In this document: in pieces, positions 9,741-19,948 of the stretch
How the letters are laid out: every line of letters starts with the position of its first letter
How positions within the stretch are numbered: the first letter of the stretch is position 1
DNA from: Gnetum montanum
Lineage: Eukaryota > Streptophyta > Gnetopsida > Gnetales > Gnetaceae
Direction of reading: 5' to 3'
DNA: 22,639 nucleotides
Assembly: GCA_015680685.1 (NCBI GenBank)
Contig: MNCI01036718.1
Coordinates: 316,835 to 339,473, forward strand
Program-made: the position numbers and the translations under genes
The notes under the pieces: model-generated
Database searches by the model: none
What the model was told of the DNA's origin: nothing
What the model saw: the letters and a program-made list of their open reading frames with translations, nothing else

Positions 9741-10405
9741 GAGTACATTAGAGTCATACAAAAAATCACCCAAAGGCCACAAATTATCAAAGATGTTCAA
9801 TCATTTCTAGGCCACATGGGATATTACAGAAGGCTTATAGAAAATTTCTCAAAAATGGCAAAACCAATGGTAGAGCTAACCAAGAAGGATCCATCATTTT
9901 AGTGGAAAAAATCATGTGAAAAGGCATTTGAGATCTTAAAATAGAATTTAATCAAGACACTAATCCTCTAATATCTAGATTGATCTTAGCCTTTCCATAT
10001 CTGATAAATGCTTCAAATTATGCACTGGGTGTAGTACTAACATAGTTGAATGACCAGAAAAGACCATACTACATACATTATGGTAGCAAAAGAATTATTA
10101 AGGCATAACTCAATTACACCACCACAAAAAAAAGAGCTTATGGTAGTGGTGTATGTGCTACAAAAATTCAAACACTATGATCTCAAGTACCCAATCTATG
10201 TCAATAGTGATCATAGTGCAATTAGATTTCTAATGAATAAACCAGTGGTAAGTCCTAGGGTGATCAGATGGCTTGTCATTTTAAAGGAATTTGACATAAC
10301 CATGATTGACAAGAAAGGCATGGAAAATTTAGTAGCATATCACTTGTCGAGGTTGAGATGGAAATCACAAGACCAAGAAAAAGCATTGTTAGATTAGTTC
10401 CTTGA
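9741..10405 (+). pseudogene. RT connection and RNase H of element 2
   Basis: FLGHMGYYRRLIENFSKMAKP (split here as FLGHMGYYRR at about 9807-9836 and LIENFSKMAKP after it) is the connection motif. RNase H is represented by QKKELMVVVYVLQKF (about 10124-10170), SDHSAIRFL (about 10206-10233), IRWLVILKEFDITMIDKKG (10263-10319) and YHLSRLRW (about 10338-10361). The segment with the first catalytic Asp, near 10000, is frameshifted and has stops. The clear part is an open frame at 10050-10397. Confidence 0.88.
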
Positions 10406-11720
10406 TGAGAACTTGTTCATAAAGATAATAATGATTGTTGACTCAATAGAGAGGTCATGGATAACTGATTACATGACCTACCTAACTACACAAGAGATTC
10501 TTGTTGAGTGGGGTAAGAAATGGAAAGAATGGTTCCTTCATAAAGTTAAGAGATATATGGAGATAAATAGGAATATTTACAAGATTTATGATGATGTGTT
10601 AGTATGATGGTCTGTACTAGAATGCAATCAACACAAGATCCTATAAGATGCACATGAATGTGGTGGTCATTATGCAAAATGTTGGATGTCACTAAAACTA
10701 ATGATGGTAGGCTACTTCTAGCCTACCTTATTATGGGATGTCCATAACTTCACCCAATCTTATGAAAGATGCTAGTGAGATGGAGGAACAACAATAAAAA
10801 ATTAAGGGGCACAACAATAAATATAGCTATTAGAATCATTTGATATCTAGGGAATTAACTTCCATCACACCAATGTTGAATGGTAAACCTTACATCATAG
10901 TGACTGTGGATTATTGCACAAAGTGGACAAAGACAGGCATAGTTAAATATTGTATAGCCAAAATAGATACCAAACTCTTCTAACAATGTGTGGAGAATCA
11001 ATTTTTAGTACCCAAAATGGTGATATCAAAAAATGAAACTCATTTCACTAGTGCTACTTTTAAGACGCCCATGCATTATCTTAGGGTGAACTATAAATTG
11101 ATCACACCATATCATCCCTAAGTAGATGGTCAGGATAAAATAACTAACTACGAAGTTACAAGAATACTAACTAGAATGATTATTAGATTTAGGAAGGATT
11201 GGGACATGAAATTAAATGTCACTCTATGGACTTATAGAACTACATGGAAATTACCCATTGGATACTCACCCTATGAGCTAGTTTATGGTAAATTACCAAC
11301 ACTCCCAATCCAAGTAGAGCTTCAAACTCTAGCTATTGCTAGCAAACTAGACTTGAACTTGAGCTTAGCTCAGAGGGAACGACTCATGAACCTTAACTTG
11401 CTAGAGGAAAATAGGATAATGGAACTTATGAGTAATGAGATCCATAAGAAATACTTCAAGCATTGGCACAATGCATGAATACATTGAGTGTTGGTACAAC
11501 TAGGGAACAAGGTTCTATCCTATAATTCCAACCATGTCAAACAAAAGGGTAAGTTTCAAAAAGTTTGGGAGAAGCCATACATCATCCAGGAAACTTATCC
11601 ATCTAGTGTCAAGCACATTTACCATCCATCTAGCCCACATTAGCTTATCTTAGTAAAACTCTAGTAGGTCAAACCCTACCATGAATATCCCAATTCTATT
11701 GATCATTCCACCTAGTCTAC
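10406..11720 (+). pseudogene. Integrase of element 2, all three catalytic positions substituted
   Basis: The zinc domain begins at HECGGHYAKC (about 10650-10680). In the core, the first Asp of GIDF is Asn (10857-10859), the second Asp of ISDNET is Lys (11029-11031) and the catalytic Glu position is Lys (11137-11139); the last two are again 35 residues apart. WKLPIGYSPYELVYGKLP (about 11251-11304) is identical to element 1. The conserved GKFQKVWEKPYIIQE near 11550-11595 is the C-terminal end of the domain in this lineage. Stops and at least one frameshift are present, so this is a dead copy. Confidence 0.9.
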
Positions 11721-12407
11721 CCAAATGTCCTCTACCTATTTAGTTTTATAGCTAACTAGTTCTGATTCTAGTCATGGGGGTGTCCACCATGACACATAGG
11801 TACATATTGAATTTTTTACTTTTGTATTACTTTGTCCTATTTTCTTGATATAATTTTCTATACTTTTATATTTTGTATGTTTCTTAATAATTTCTTATTC
11901 TTGACATTTTCAAATTATTTGATAATTTTTCATTCTTATTCTCTTTTCAATTTTTGATATCTTTTACAAATTTTCTATAATTTATTACTATTTCACTTGT
12001 GCATATTCTTGTTAATTTTCAATAAAAATACACTGACTAAAGAAAGATGTAGTCCCAATAAGGTGAAGATTGCTCTATATTATCAAGTCACAAGGAACTG
12101 ATTACCTATATAGTGAGACCATGACATCCATCCACGCATTCCAATAATAAGAGGTCCTTACCATGGCCATAATGATATTCTCTTTAAAATAAAACTAGAG
12201 AATAAACCTATGATCATCATGCCTGGACAAAAATTTGAAGAACCAAGTGGAAATGACAAGGGTGTGACACCAAGGGAACTTGTGGATTTTCTAGGATTAC
12301 TACTATGCATTCTATCTTGTTGTTGATGATGTTTTATTTTCTTGAATATTTAATGAAAAATGGAAGTAAGAGTACAATAAGTGATACCTTACCATATCAC
12401 TAGAAAG

Positions 12408-12531
12408 ACATGTTACCCATGCCTATAGGTAGTCCTCTGATAAGGTCAACACAGTCAAAAATAAAATCCATGCATACAATAAATTTTTGAGGGTTTCATT
12501 GAAAATACATGTTACCCATGCCTGAAGGTAG
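12408..12531. repeat. Two-copy direct repeat, 99 bases apart
   Basis: acatgttacccatgcct is identical at 12408 and 12507, and the match continues through a diverged base pair to aggtag. This is the only clear short repeat in the 12-13 kb region. No flanking inverted repeat or target duplication was seen to identify it as a mobile element. Confidence 0.6.
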
Positions 12532-13320
12532 GTGGCTTCTCAAGAATTCCAAAAATAAAAATTCCAACCAATAACTCCTCCGTTGAACAATATGCCAAGT
12601 GGTAATACTCCTTGCAATAGTGGTAGTATTATGATTATGAACCCTAGGGATGAAACAATGCAATGTCACTCGTAAGAGGTTTGGACTTGGTTTGAATCTT
12701 GGATGAAAAAACTAATTATTACTCTAACCACATATTACACACAAGAATTCGTTATGCCTATGGTATGATACCTCATTTCCTAGTTCCAGTAATCCCTTCT
12801 ACAATCCTTTTCACCTTACTATATGTCTAATCATGACTTTATGGTTTGGTATAATATAGTGTTATTTTTCCAATCTAGAAATACTAACATGTGTGTCTTG
12901 CAAGACAAGTATGTCTTACATTCAACTCCTTAAGTGCCTATGGACACTTTTAGGTGTGGTTATACAAGGGCACTAAGGGCTAGAGATTTCTTTGGGGAGG
13001 ATCCACTTATATAACAATTGTATTTCATACTTGACAAGTAATTCCACATCATCTTGTGCCTTCTAGAATAATCCAAACTCAATAAATACTTCCCATACCA
13101 TCTTCAAACTTGTCCATCAATTTCAAACCTTTAATCCATCTCAAATTAACTCATTAAACTTTCATTGCTTGAGATTCCTTCCTTAGGTGGATACCAAATT
13201 TTTGAAAATCGAGCATCATTAATAATTAAGACCCTTTTGACAAGTTCACATCTTCCAAACATTCTAATTAACTCATTTTTACCTAGAAAATTCAAAAAAA
13301 GTTTGAGATTTTTCTATAGT

Positions 13321-13357
13321 GACATTGTAGCTACAACATTGTAGCCCCTACAATGTC
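13321..13357. repeat. CATTGTAG hairpin cluster
   Basis: GACATTGTAG (13321-13330) is perfectly complementary to CTACAATGTC (13348-13357), and a second CATTGTAG at 13337-13344 pairs with the same arm with a 3-base loop; CTACAACATTGTAG (13331-13344) can also fold on itself. Could form a small hairpin; no terminator or gene context supports a function. Confidence 0.45.
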
Positions 13358-13927
13358 TCATCTATGATCTCGTGCACATAAAAATAGTAGTTAGCAAAAT
13401 TTTTGGAGTCCTTAATTTTACAAAATAATTTTTTGTTGTTGTTTTCTCTAAGCTCTAGCAAGCTAACTTCCCAAGATCATAACTTCATTCCCATAGCTCC
13501 AATTTTTGAAATTCTTGAACCTTGTTGATCTGGAAGCACTCAACTTAGTAATGGAAAGATACATTACATGGTACATTTGAAAATTTAAGCAAAACAATTT
13601 CTAATGTCCATAAGATATTATAAAGGTTGAGTATAAGAAATAATAAGAAGATCATCACTAATCAATCATACTTAAGCTAAAGGACTTAGTTAATTCTTCT
13701 AATCAAACATACCAACCATTTTAGGATTAAAAAAAAAGGAAATGATAACTATGGGAGGATCTAGTAATTAAGGATATAACACTTAGGAGATTTCATTTTG
13801 AAAATTTTTCTAACTCTCCAATCATAATAAGATAAGAACTTGATCTAACCAAGAGTACAAGAAAGATAAGAAACTATTAGGTACTAATTCAAACACTTAA
13901 ATAATTTCAAACCCTTAATGATTGTAG

Positions 13928-16670
13928 ATGGTCCCAAAGAGACCAACAGTTGAAGGACCCTTTCAACATGGGAGCAAAAGACCAAGAGGCCATGAAATGG
14001 TCCAAGTAGAAGAATAAACTCTCTAAGAAGAACATGCAAAGAAGGAAGCCTAATCATTCAACATTCATCAACATACTCCTACTATTGAGCATTTAGTCCA
14101 AGGGGAGGTAGAAGTACCACCTACACTTGAATAAGGATAGTGCCTCACACTATCTCTAGAATGCCTCCAGGCCATACAAGAAAAATCCATCATGTTCATG
14201 ATCATAGTGGAATTGAACTTTGGTTCTCTTATGGAGTTTTCTTCAAAAGCTATGAAGATGAAACTACAAGCTTCTTTCCTATAGTCTTCCTTATCCAATA
14301 GGGGTGAATGGTATTTAGGGAAAAATTATCAATTCTAACAAAACAAACAAGTTGATTCTACCATGAAAATTGGAGTGTCTATCCCATACTTAGTAGAGGT
14401 AATTGTTAAGGCCCTCAAGATTCCAAATGAAGGAGCTAATGTGACATAGATATTGACAAGATTAGACATCAATGCTAAGAAATTATAGTTGTAGAGGGTA
14501 TATGGAAAAGAAAACAAGGACTACAATGAGCTCTTAGCAAAGGAAAATATTTACTTCAATATTTGGACCTATTATTGGTTCCCAACTAAAAGGCTAAATA
14601 GAATATTAATGTATCCACCCAGAGGAAGCACAATTCTAATGGAAACATTCAATGCTAACATCATCCAATTATTCTTGCTAGAAATTTAGGGGTAGTTTGA
14701 GGAGAAGAAGGTAGGGAAGCTAACACTTCCATTCCCTTACCTCATTAGGAAGCTACACCGACAAGTCAAAATTATAGGTTGCACTAATGATGTTTTACAA
14801 AAAGTCCAAAATGCTTCCTATGTCAAGATGGTCAAATTGATGTCACCCAAGAAGGATTAACTAGAGAAGTAGCAAGCATTGAGGGAGCTTTAGGATCAAC
14901 TCTTGTCGATAACATTCTAGCTACTGATCAGTAATAAGAAGTAGGACCTAATAGCCAACCACAAGTTAAGCAACAATAACAAGTACTTTTTCCACTACTG
15001 CCACAAGACTATAGGTGACTAATGAGCCATCTACAACAAATTACAAATACAATAAGCTAGGAAACAAAGGATGGAACAAATCTTTATAAAGTATGAGAAA
15101 GCACTATTAGGCCCATCATTTTCATAGATCTAGCAAGTGCAAAAGTGTCACTACAAATACAAGGAGAGGATGAATCAAGACAACAAATTTTCAAGAATGC
15201 TAGATCATTTTATGTCATGCTACAAACTAGTGACGGCACTAAAATAGTGATTATGTGGCACTAGGATGTAGTAGACGCCATTGATGTCATCATTGACCAC
15301 ATAAAAGAATTCTTCAACATTCTTGTTGTGCAATCAACTAATATTTCTAAAGAAAGAGATGCTCAAATGCTCATTAGCACTTTAATGACTCCTGCAAAAC
15401 ACAAGGATGTGCTAGTTAGACTATTGTGGATGGGCCAAATCATGTAGAATCTATTTGATGTCCCAAATGATATCATGACAGTGTGAAAACCAGACCTAGT
15501 CATGGTAGAAACCAAAGCTGAATATGTGGAAAAAAAAGTGCACAGGCTATAAGAAGAGTTAGCAATTCTGAGAGCTAGAAAGAGAGACCTTGCATAGTTC
15601 ATATCACTAGATCAACTTGATTAGTTAAAACCAATCATGTGAGATAACTGATTACCCATAACATCTAGATGAAGAAAGAGAAGGAAAAGGTGGTATGGGA
15701 TGCATTTGTTGTTGAAGCCTGAATGTATGCAGATGTAAAAGCTCTCATATCCTTACAAGAAGAAAACTAGAAGTTCATTGTTGATAATACTAGGTTAATG
15801 GATGTAAAAAAGTAGAAAATTATTCTTAAAGAAAGCATTCATTAGGTAAGAGAGAAACTTATGAGAGTCAACCAGGATATGAGTCACTTGGCCAAGCAAA
15901 ACAAAAACCTATCAATGAAAGAAGTTTGTGTCATCCATCCAAAGTCTGTAATCAAACTAAACACATGGAAAAATAAGGCCAAGACACATGAATAACTCAA
16001 AGAGTACTTCATAGATAAACTGAACATGTATAAGTAAATAAATAAAAAAGAAATCTAAATGGTGAGGGCCAAAATCAGTTCCATCTCTCCTCAAAATCCA
16101 AATTGGTAGCCCATCTTAGATAGTCTTGCCCATGTTCATTAAGCTCAAGTGAAGACTAAAAATAGAAGATCTAACAAAGGACATGGTATTAGCAAAGCTT
16201 CGATATGATAATCTATCCATGTTAATAGCAAGGAAGCCAAGAAATAAGCTTCAGTAGTAGGTAGTGATAGTATACATAATGCACAAGAAGGAGTTTGCTG
16301 ATCAGAAGGGTGCATTGCAAAAATTACATGTAGCAAACTCAAAGCTAGAAATTGTTAAAGACAGCTACCAGGGAAAAAAGTATGTAGCATTAAACCTGAT
16401 GCTTCGAATGTCAAATTACTAGGAACTTAGAAAGATAGCTAGGGATTTTGAATAAAAAAGAAGATAGTTTGTAGTGTGGTACATGAAGGCCAAAAAATGT
16501 TAATATAGCTACCATACCCATGGGATGTACCTTCTTCATTCAACATCGCTTAATAAGCATGGATGGTATATGATCCAAGGAAATAAGAAGAGAAGCTTCA
16601 GGCACTCCTAAGTTAGTATCAATTTCAAAAGCTTGATGATAAGGGGAAGAAGCCAATGAAAGAGCTTTCA
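13928..16670 (+). pseudogene. Decayed extra reading frame between integrase and 3' LTR of element 2
   Basis: From an ATG at 13928 (MVPKRPTVEG, then a basic KRPRGH) long stretches read as protein-like sequence on the plus strand with intermittent stops: about 14140-14290, 14360-14700 (including IWTYYWFPTKRLNRILMYPP) and 14700-14870. From about 15480 to 16670 the sequence becomes rich in Lys, Glu, Gln and Leu codons (EELAILRARKRDLA at about 15556-15597), which resembles coiled coil. I recognise no family. By position it could be the env-like or extra ORF found after pol in some Athila/Tat elements, or captured sequence. Open frames on the opposite strand (for example 14068-14298) look like shadows. 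Confidence 0.45.
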
Positions 16671-16865
16671 CCACCTAGAACATGAACTACATCGCACTTC
16701 TTTAGATTTTGTTTTGTTTTTTTGTTTTTTGTCATGTAAATATGTCATTTTCAAAGAAAAAAAAACACCACTACAACATTCTAAGTCATGTCAAGTCAAT
16801 TCTACCTCCCAATGTTTTTAGGGACTCTATCCACATTTTTTTAAACTTAAGGACAAGTTTCTAGT

Positions 16866-16879
16866 TAGGCATGGGGGTA
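16866..16879 (+). other. Polypurine-like tract before the 3' LTR of element 2
   Basis: taggcatgggggta lies directly before the LTR start TGATAAATTC at 16880. In Ty3/gypsy elements a purine-rich tract at this position primes plus-strand DNA synthesis. It is short and interrupted, so the call rests mainly on its position. Confidence 0.65.
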
Positions 16880-17711
16880 TGATAAATTCAAAATTTTGGA
16901 GAATATGATATCATAGCTATGATGTTGTAATCTATGTTACATCATCATTGATATGATGTCTTGGGTTGTGTGTAGTCCTATAAATACCAACACTTAGGCA
17001 CATAATCAACAACTTTTCAGTCCAAGTCTTAAGAAAACTCTTATAGTTTGTTCTTGTAGTTAGCGATAGAGTGAATGCTAGTAGTGTGATGTTTAGCAGT
17101 TGAATGGAATCTTTATTCAAGTGAATTGTACTTAGATGCAGTTCATGATGGTAATAAAGATCAATATTACTTTCCATCATTACAACATCCACTTAGTTTT
17201 ATTTGTTTACGTAGCATAATTTTTTTATTTTCTTAGGTTAGTCATTTACATTTTCCAAGCACTTTATTTTACCTGTTCATTAGTAAAGTGAAATGAGTAT
17301 GACTGGTTTCGAGTGTTAAAGTATAATTATTTGTTAACATAGTAGTGGTTTCACTTGATTTTCTCAGTGGTGAATTCACTTGGTAATTCCACTAACACTT
17401 TGTATGAGTCCAAGGTGTGTCCAGTAAGCTAACAACAAATGCTCATTGCTATAGATATAATAGATTTACATTATTGTTATTATGTTTGCACTTAGGAGTA
17501 AATTCATCCTGAAAACATCACATAAATATGCTGCACTATGAGTTAGACCATGCACTTAGACTTCACTAACTCAAGGTGAGAAGACAACAATCACAAACTT
17601 AAGATCAATCACTAGTATAATTACATTGTCCATCCATGGATTATAATCTCCTTGTGCACTATCACTCATGACTTGTATGGTAGAGTGTTGGGATTGCTCC
17701 ACCACTCATCC
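16880..17711 (+). repeat. Degenerate 3' LTR of element 2 (about 832 bp)
   Basis: Starts TGATAA like the element 3 LTR. It shares with that LTR TATAAATA (16979-16986), a GAATCTTTATTCAAGTGAA-like block (about 17107-17125; GACTCTTTATTCGAGCAGC in element 3), AATAAA (17153-17158) 174 bases after the TATA box exactly as in element 3, and the end gtatggtagagtgttggg...ccaccactcatc (about 17676-17710) matching gtatggttgagtgtaggg...cgccactcatca. No PBS follows, as expected for a 3' LTR. Almost all CpG has gone: GCGATATCGC-type palindromes appear as ATGATATCAT (about 16915-16924). The last base of the LTR is uncertain. Confidence 0.82.
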
Positions 17712-18570
17712 CCTATGATGAAGTGTTATACCATAGAAGTAGGACGTGGCTAGATTCCAATAATCATACAAAAATGTAAATAAAGAATCCCCTAAGCCAC
17801 TTAATTTTCTCAATCATATCCATACTAGAGCAAAGAAAAGATAGTCACTAATGTAGAACATAAGACGAGAAAGAGATAGAGAAATATAAGTAGACAAATG
17901 AAAATGAAAACATAAAATAATAAAAGTATGGGAATTGAATCTTAGGGGCATCACCAATACACCAATGGTGGGCTACTATGTTGTAGATGTGGAACATAGC
18001 TAAATTCCTAGAATTAAAGTCTTCCTAACCTTACTCAAATTTGATGTAAATGAAATTGAAACTAAAATTTTTTAATTATGTCTATTAAGACCCATTTGAT
18101 CTATCAGACTAGTTTCAAAATTCTTTTTACAAAATTTATATTATTTTATAACTCAGTGTTTTGTAGTAGAAGCAAACTTGTGACTTGGAGTTCCTAGGTC
18201 AAGACCCTTACCACTAGAATAATGTCTTATTATATTTGGGTAGAGATAATCATTTGACCTCACCAAAGTGTTAAATATAGAGATCAGTGGACATTTATGA
18301 CAAGAAATAATAAGATGAAGAAAATAGAAATATAGTACATAAGAGTAGAAATTATAGTTTATGAAGATAGAAAGCCAAAGGAAATGGGAGAAAAGAGGAT
18401 ATCACCCATGATGCTATGTGATAGAAATGAAGCATGGCTAAATCCTACATACTATATGGTTAATAAGGATATCATATATAACTATAAAATAGTGACTCCT
18501 CCTTGTTCCACTCAATAATACATTCAGTCACACCTTCATAGGAAGTAATGAGATATTTATTCACTCAAAA
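17712..18570. repeat. Three diverged copies of a local repeat, non-coding
   Basis: No gene seen. A core like gAaGcatggctaaatcctac recurs at about 17738-17762 (gtaggacgtggctagattcc), 17985-18012 (gtggaacatagctaaattcc) and 18428-18450 (atgaagcatggctaaatcc), each preceded by ctatg...atag-like sequence and followed by related AT-rich, purine-rich DNA. The last two copies are about 440 bases apart. This looks like an old local duplication, or fragments of one repeat family, just outside element 2. Confidence 0.5.
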
Positions 18571-18579
18571 TCCTCATTG

Positions 18580-18700
18580 ATTATATAAAGCATAGATAGA
18601 GTAGAAAACGATAGATAGAATAGGGGCATAAGATGAAAATAGATAGAGAGAAATAGGATAATATGAGATAGAGTGAGGCATAAGTAAACAAGAATGGTAT
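18580..18700. repeat. GATA-rich low-complexity DNA
   Basis: Repeated agatagat and gatagag units across about 18590-18680 form an imperfect GATA microsatellite. No coding signal. Confidence 0.6.
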
Positions 18701-19018
18701 AAAGAAAACATGATTAGAAAACACTTGTTATCTTGATGTAGTATGCAAGAGATGATGTAGAATAAAATGTTGCTAGGAGGAAACATATTTATGTGGACCT
18801 TTTGGTGTGTCAAAACATTAAGAAAAATGGAGATAAAGGTTTTGTGGTTATTACAGTTATAGGACTAAGATGAGATGACAAGGAATGCACTAATTCATAA
18901 GGTCTCAAGGTATCATCCACAAAAGACAAGCTTGAAAGAAAATAATTCAAAGAACATGGACAAGCAAAGTTGTCATCATTAGAGCATGTGAAAGATCAAG
19001 GTTATGGACAAGGAACAA
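18701..19018. other. Unassigned non-coding stretch
   Basis: AT-rich sequence between the GATA-rich stretch and the minisatellite. No gene, RNA gene or recognisable transposon end was found on either strand. Confidence 0.5.
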
Positions 19019-19330
19019 TGAATTCATCATGCAAAGAAAGGTTGAAGAAAGACGTCTCTAAGAAATAGTAGACATCTTGGCAAAATTGAAAGATGCATAG
19101 ACAAAGACATCTTCAAGAAATAGCAAATGTCTTTCCTCAGGCAAAGACATCTTCCATCAGGCAAAGATATCTTTACAAAATATAGGCCAGTTTCAAAAAC
19201 AAATCTTCCATCAAACAAAGATGTCTTCCAAAAATGGAGATTTTAGAACGACATATTTCCTAGATAAAGATGTCTTTCCAAAATAGAAGGTAAATATAGA
19301 AAGATGTCTCAGGCATGAAGAAGACGTATT
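19019..19330. repeat. Degenerate minisatellite with caaagatgtcttcc core
   Basis: A core of the form (c)aaagaYRTCTTYc occurs at 19102-19114, 19142-19155, 19162-19174, 19216-19229 and 19266-19279, with weaker copies before and after (for example aaagacgtctc near 19048). Spacing is irregular, about 20-55 bases. Short linkers such as aagaaatag and catcagg also recur. An antisense open frame here (19027-19218) follows from the repeat composition and is not convincing as a gene. Confidence 0.65.
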
Positions 19331-19558
19331 TTATAAAAATTAGTGACCACTGGCTAGCTATTGCACGAGTTCTAAGATGGATTTAGAAACATGATAGCTA
19401 TAAGAAGACATCATATGCACTGGGAAATGTAAAAGCTTGTGTACAATCATTGTCTAATCATTTTTCTATTATTGTGATCATTTTTGCTCTTCATTGTATC
19501 ATCATTTGTTCATTTTATAGTGTGTTGTACATAAAATTGCAAGGATTAGCAAACTAAG
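19331..19558. other. AT-rich flank upstream of element 3
   Basis: No gene or repeat recognised. The last five bases (ctaag, 19554-19558) would be the left target-site duplication of element 3; the right copy is outside the window. Confidence 0.5.
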
Positions 19559-19580
19559 TGATAAGATGCGACTTGCATGT

Positions 19581-19675
19581 GCCGCGATATCGCGGCCGCC
19601 ACGATATCGCATCCCATGCGATATCGCGCACACGATATCGCGTCTTCTCCTGCGATATCGCGTACGCGATATCGC
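19581..19675. promoter_or_regulatory. Array of six CGATATCG palindromes upstream of the element 3 TATA box
   Basis: CGATATCG occurs at 19585, 19602, 19619, 19633, 19653 and 19667. The first is the centre of a perfect 16-base palindrome, GCCGCGATATCGCGGC (19581-19596); the last two, joined by GTAC, form a perfect 24-base palindrome (19652-19675). The array ends 16 bases before the TATA box. CGCG-containing cores resemble the CGCG box bound by plant CAMTA factors, and GATA half-sites are also present; binding by either is inference. Confidence 0.8.
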
Positions 19676-19691
19676 GTCCTGATGCCATATC

Positions 19692-19699
19692 TATAAATA
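19692..19699 (+). promoter_or_regulatory. TATA box of element 3 LTR
   Basis: TATAAATA followed by AGAGGCGGCACTCCC, which is conserved with element 1 and likely near the transcription start. AATAAA at 19866-19871 lies 174 bases downstream, the same distance as in element 2's LTR. Confidence 0.8.
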
Positions 19700-19865
19700 A
19701 GAGGCGGCACTCCCTTCATTTCCCAATCCTGGCTAGTGTAGCGAAGCTCTGGCAGATTGATCACTCCAAAGTTAGAATTTTTCCCCATGTGCCCGCAGTA
19801 GTAGTCCTAGAGTGAACGACTCTTTATTCGAGCAGCTTGTAACCTGAACCCAAGTTGTGTACGGT

Positions 19866-19871
19866 AATAAA
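19866..19871 (+). terminator. Candidate poly(A) signal in the element 3 LTR
   Basis: AATAAA in the context ggtaataaagacga, matched by ggcaataaagatga in element 1 and ggtaataaagatca in element 2. Conservation in all three LTRs supports it; the cleavage site is not visible. Confidence 0.55.
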
Positions 19872-19948
19872 GACGAACTTGATTAGATAAACCTTGCAGC
19901 ACGTGGTTTCATTTATTGCTTTCATTTACTGCTTTCCTAGTGCATTCA

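Larger units (their letters stand above)
11721..13920 (+). other. Post-integrase non-coding stretch of element 2
   Basis: No gene is seen. A purine-rich motif, catgggggtg, at about 11774-11783 resembles the tract before the 3' LTR. A T-rich segment follows (about 11800-12010). At 12408-12432 and 12507-12531 a 25-base direct repeat (acatgttacccatgcct and on) occurs twice with few mismatches. A small set of inverted and direct repeats based on CATTGTAG lies at 13321-13357. The rest is AT-rich with no coding signal I can recognise. It lies inside element 2 by position. Confidence 0.55.
6886..17711 (+). mobile_element. Element 2: old Athila-like Ty3/gypsy retrotransposon, gag to 3' LTR
   Basis: Begins in mid-gag at the outer end of element 1's LTR and runs gag, protease, RT, RNase H, integrase, a long post-integrase region, polypurine-like tract and 3' LTR, all on the plus strand. 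Each domain aligns with element 1 but is far more diverged, with many stops, several frameshifts and lost catalytic residues. Its 5' LTR and N-terminal gag are expected to the left of the window, separated by element 1. The visible part is about 10.8 kb, of which more than 5 kb lies between integrase and 3' LTR. Such long pol-to-LTR distances are known in Athila-type elements. Confidence 0.88.

Noticed and set aside
11780-11790. 3' LTR of element 2 beginning right after the first purine-rich motif
   Set aside because: The sequence after it does not begin TGAT and lacks palindromes, TATA box and AATAAA at the family spacing; the match at 16880 has all of these except intact palindromes.
16932-17192. 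Minus-strand open frame of 86 codons
   Set aside because: It lies wholly inside the 3' LTR of element 2, across its TATA box and AATAAA.
18574-18813. Minus-strand open frame of 79 codons
   Set aside because: It arises from GATA-rich low-complexity DNA, has skewed composition and resembles no protein I know.
19581-19675. Possible CRISPR-like or satellite array
   Set aside because: Short palindromes 14-20 bases apart inside a retrotransposon LTR, with no spacer or repeat structure of a CRISPR and no cas genes; the setting is a plant genome.
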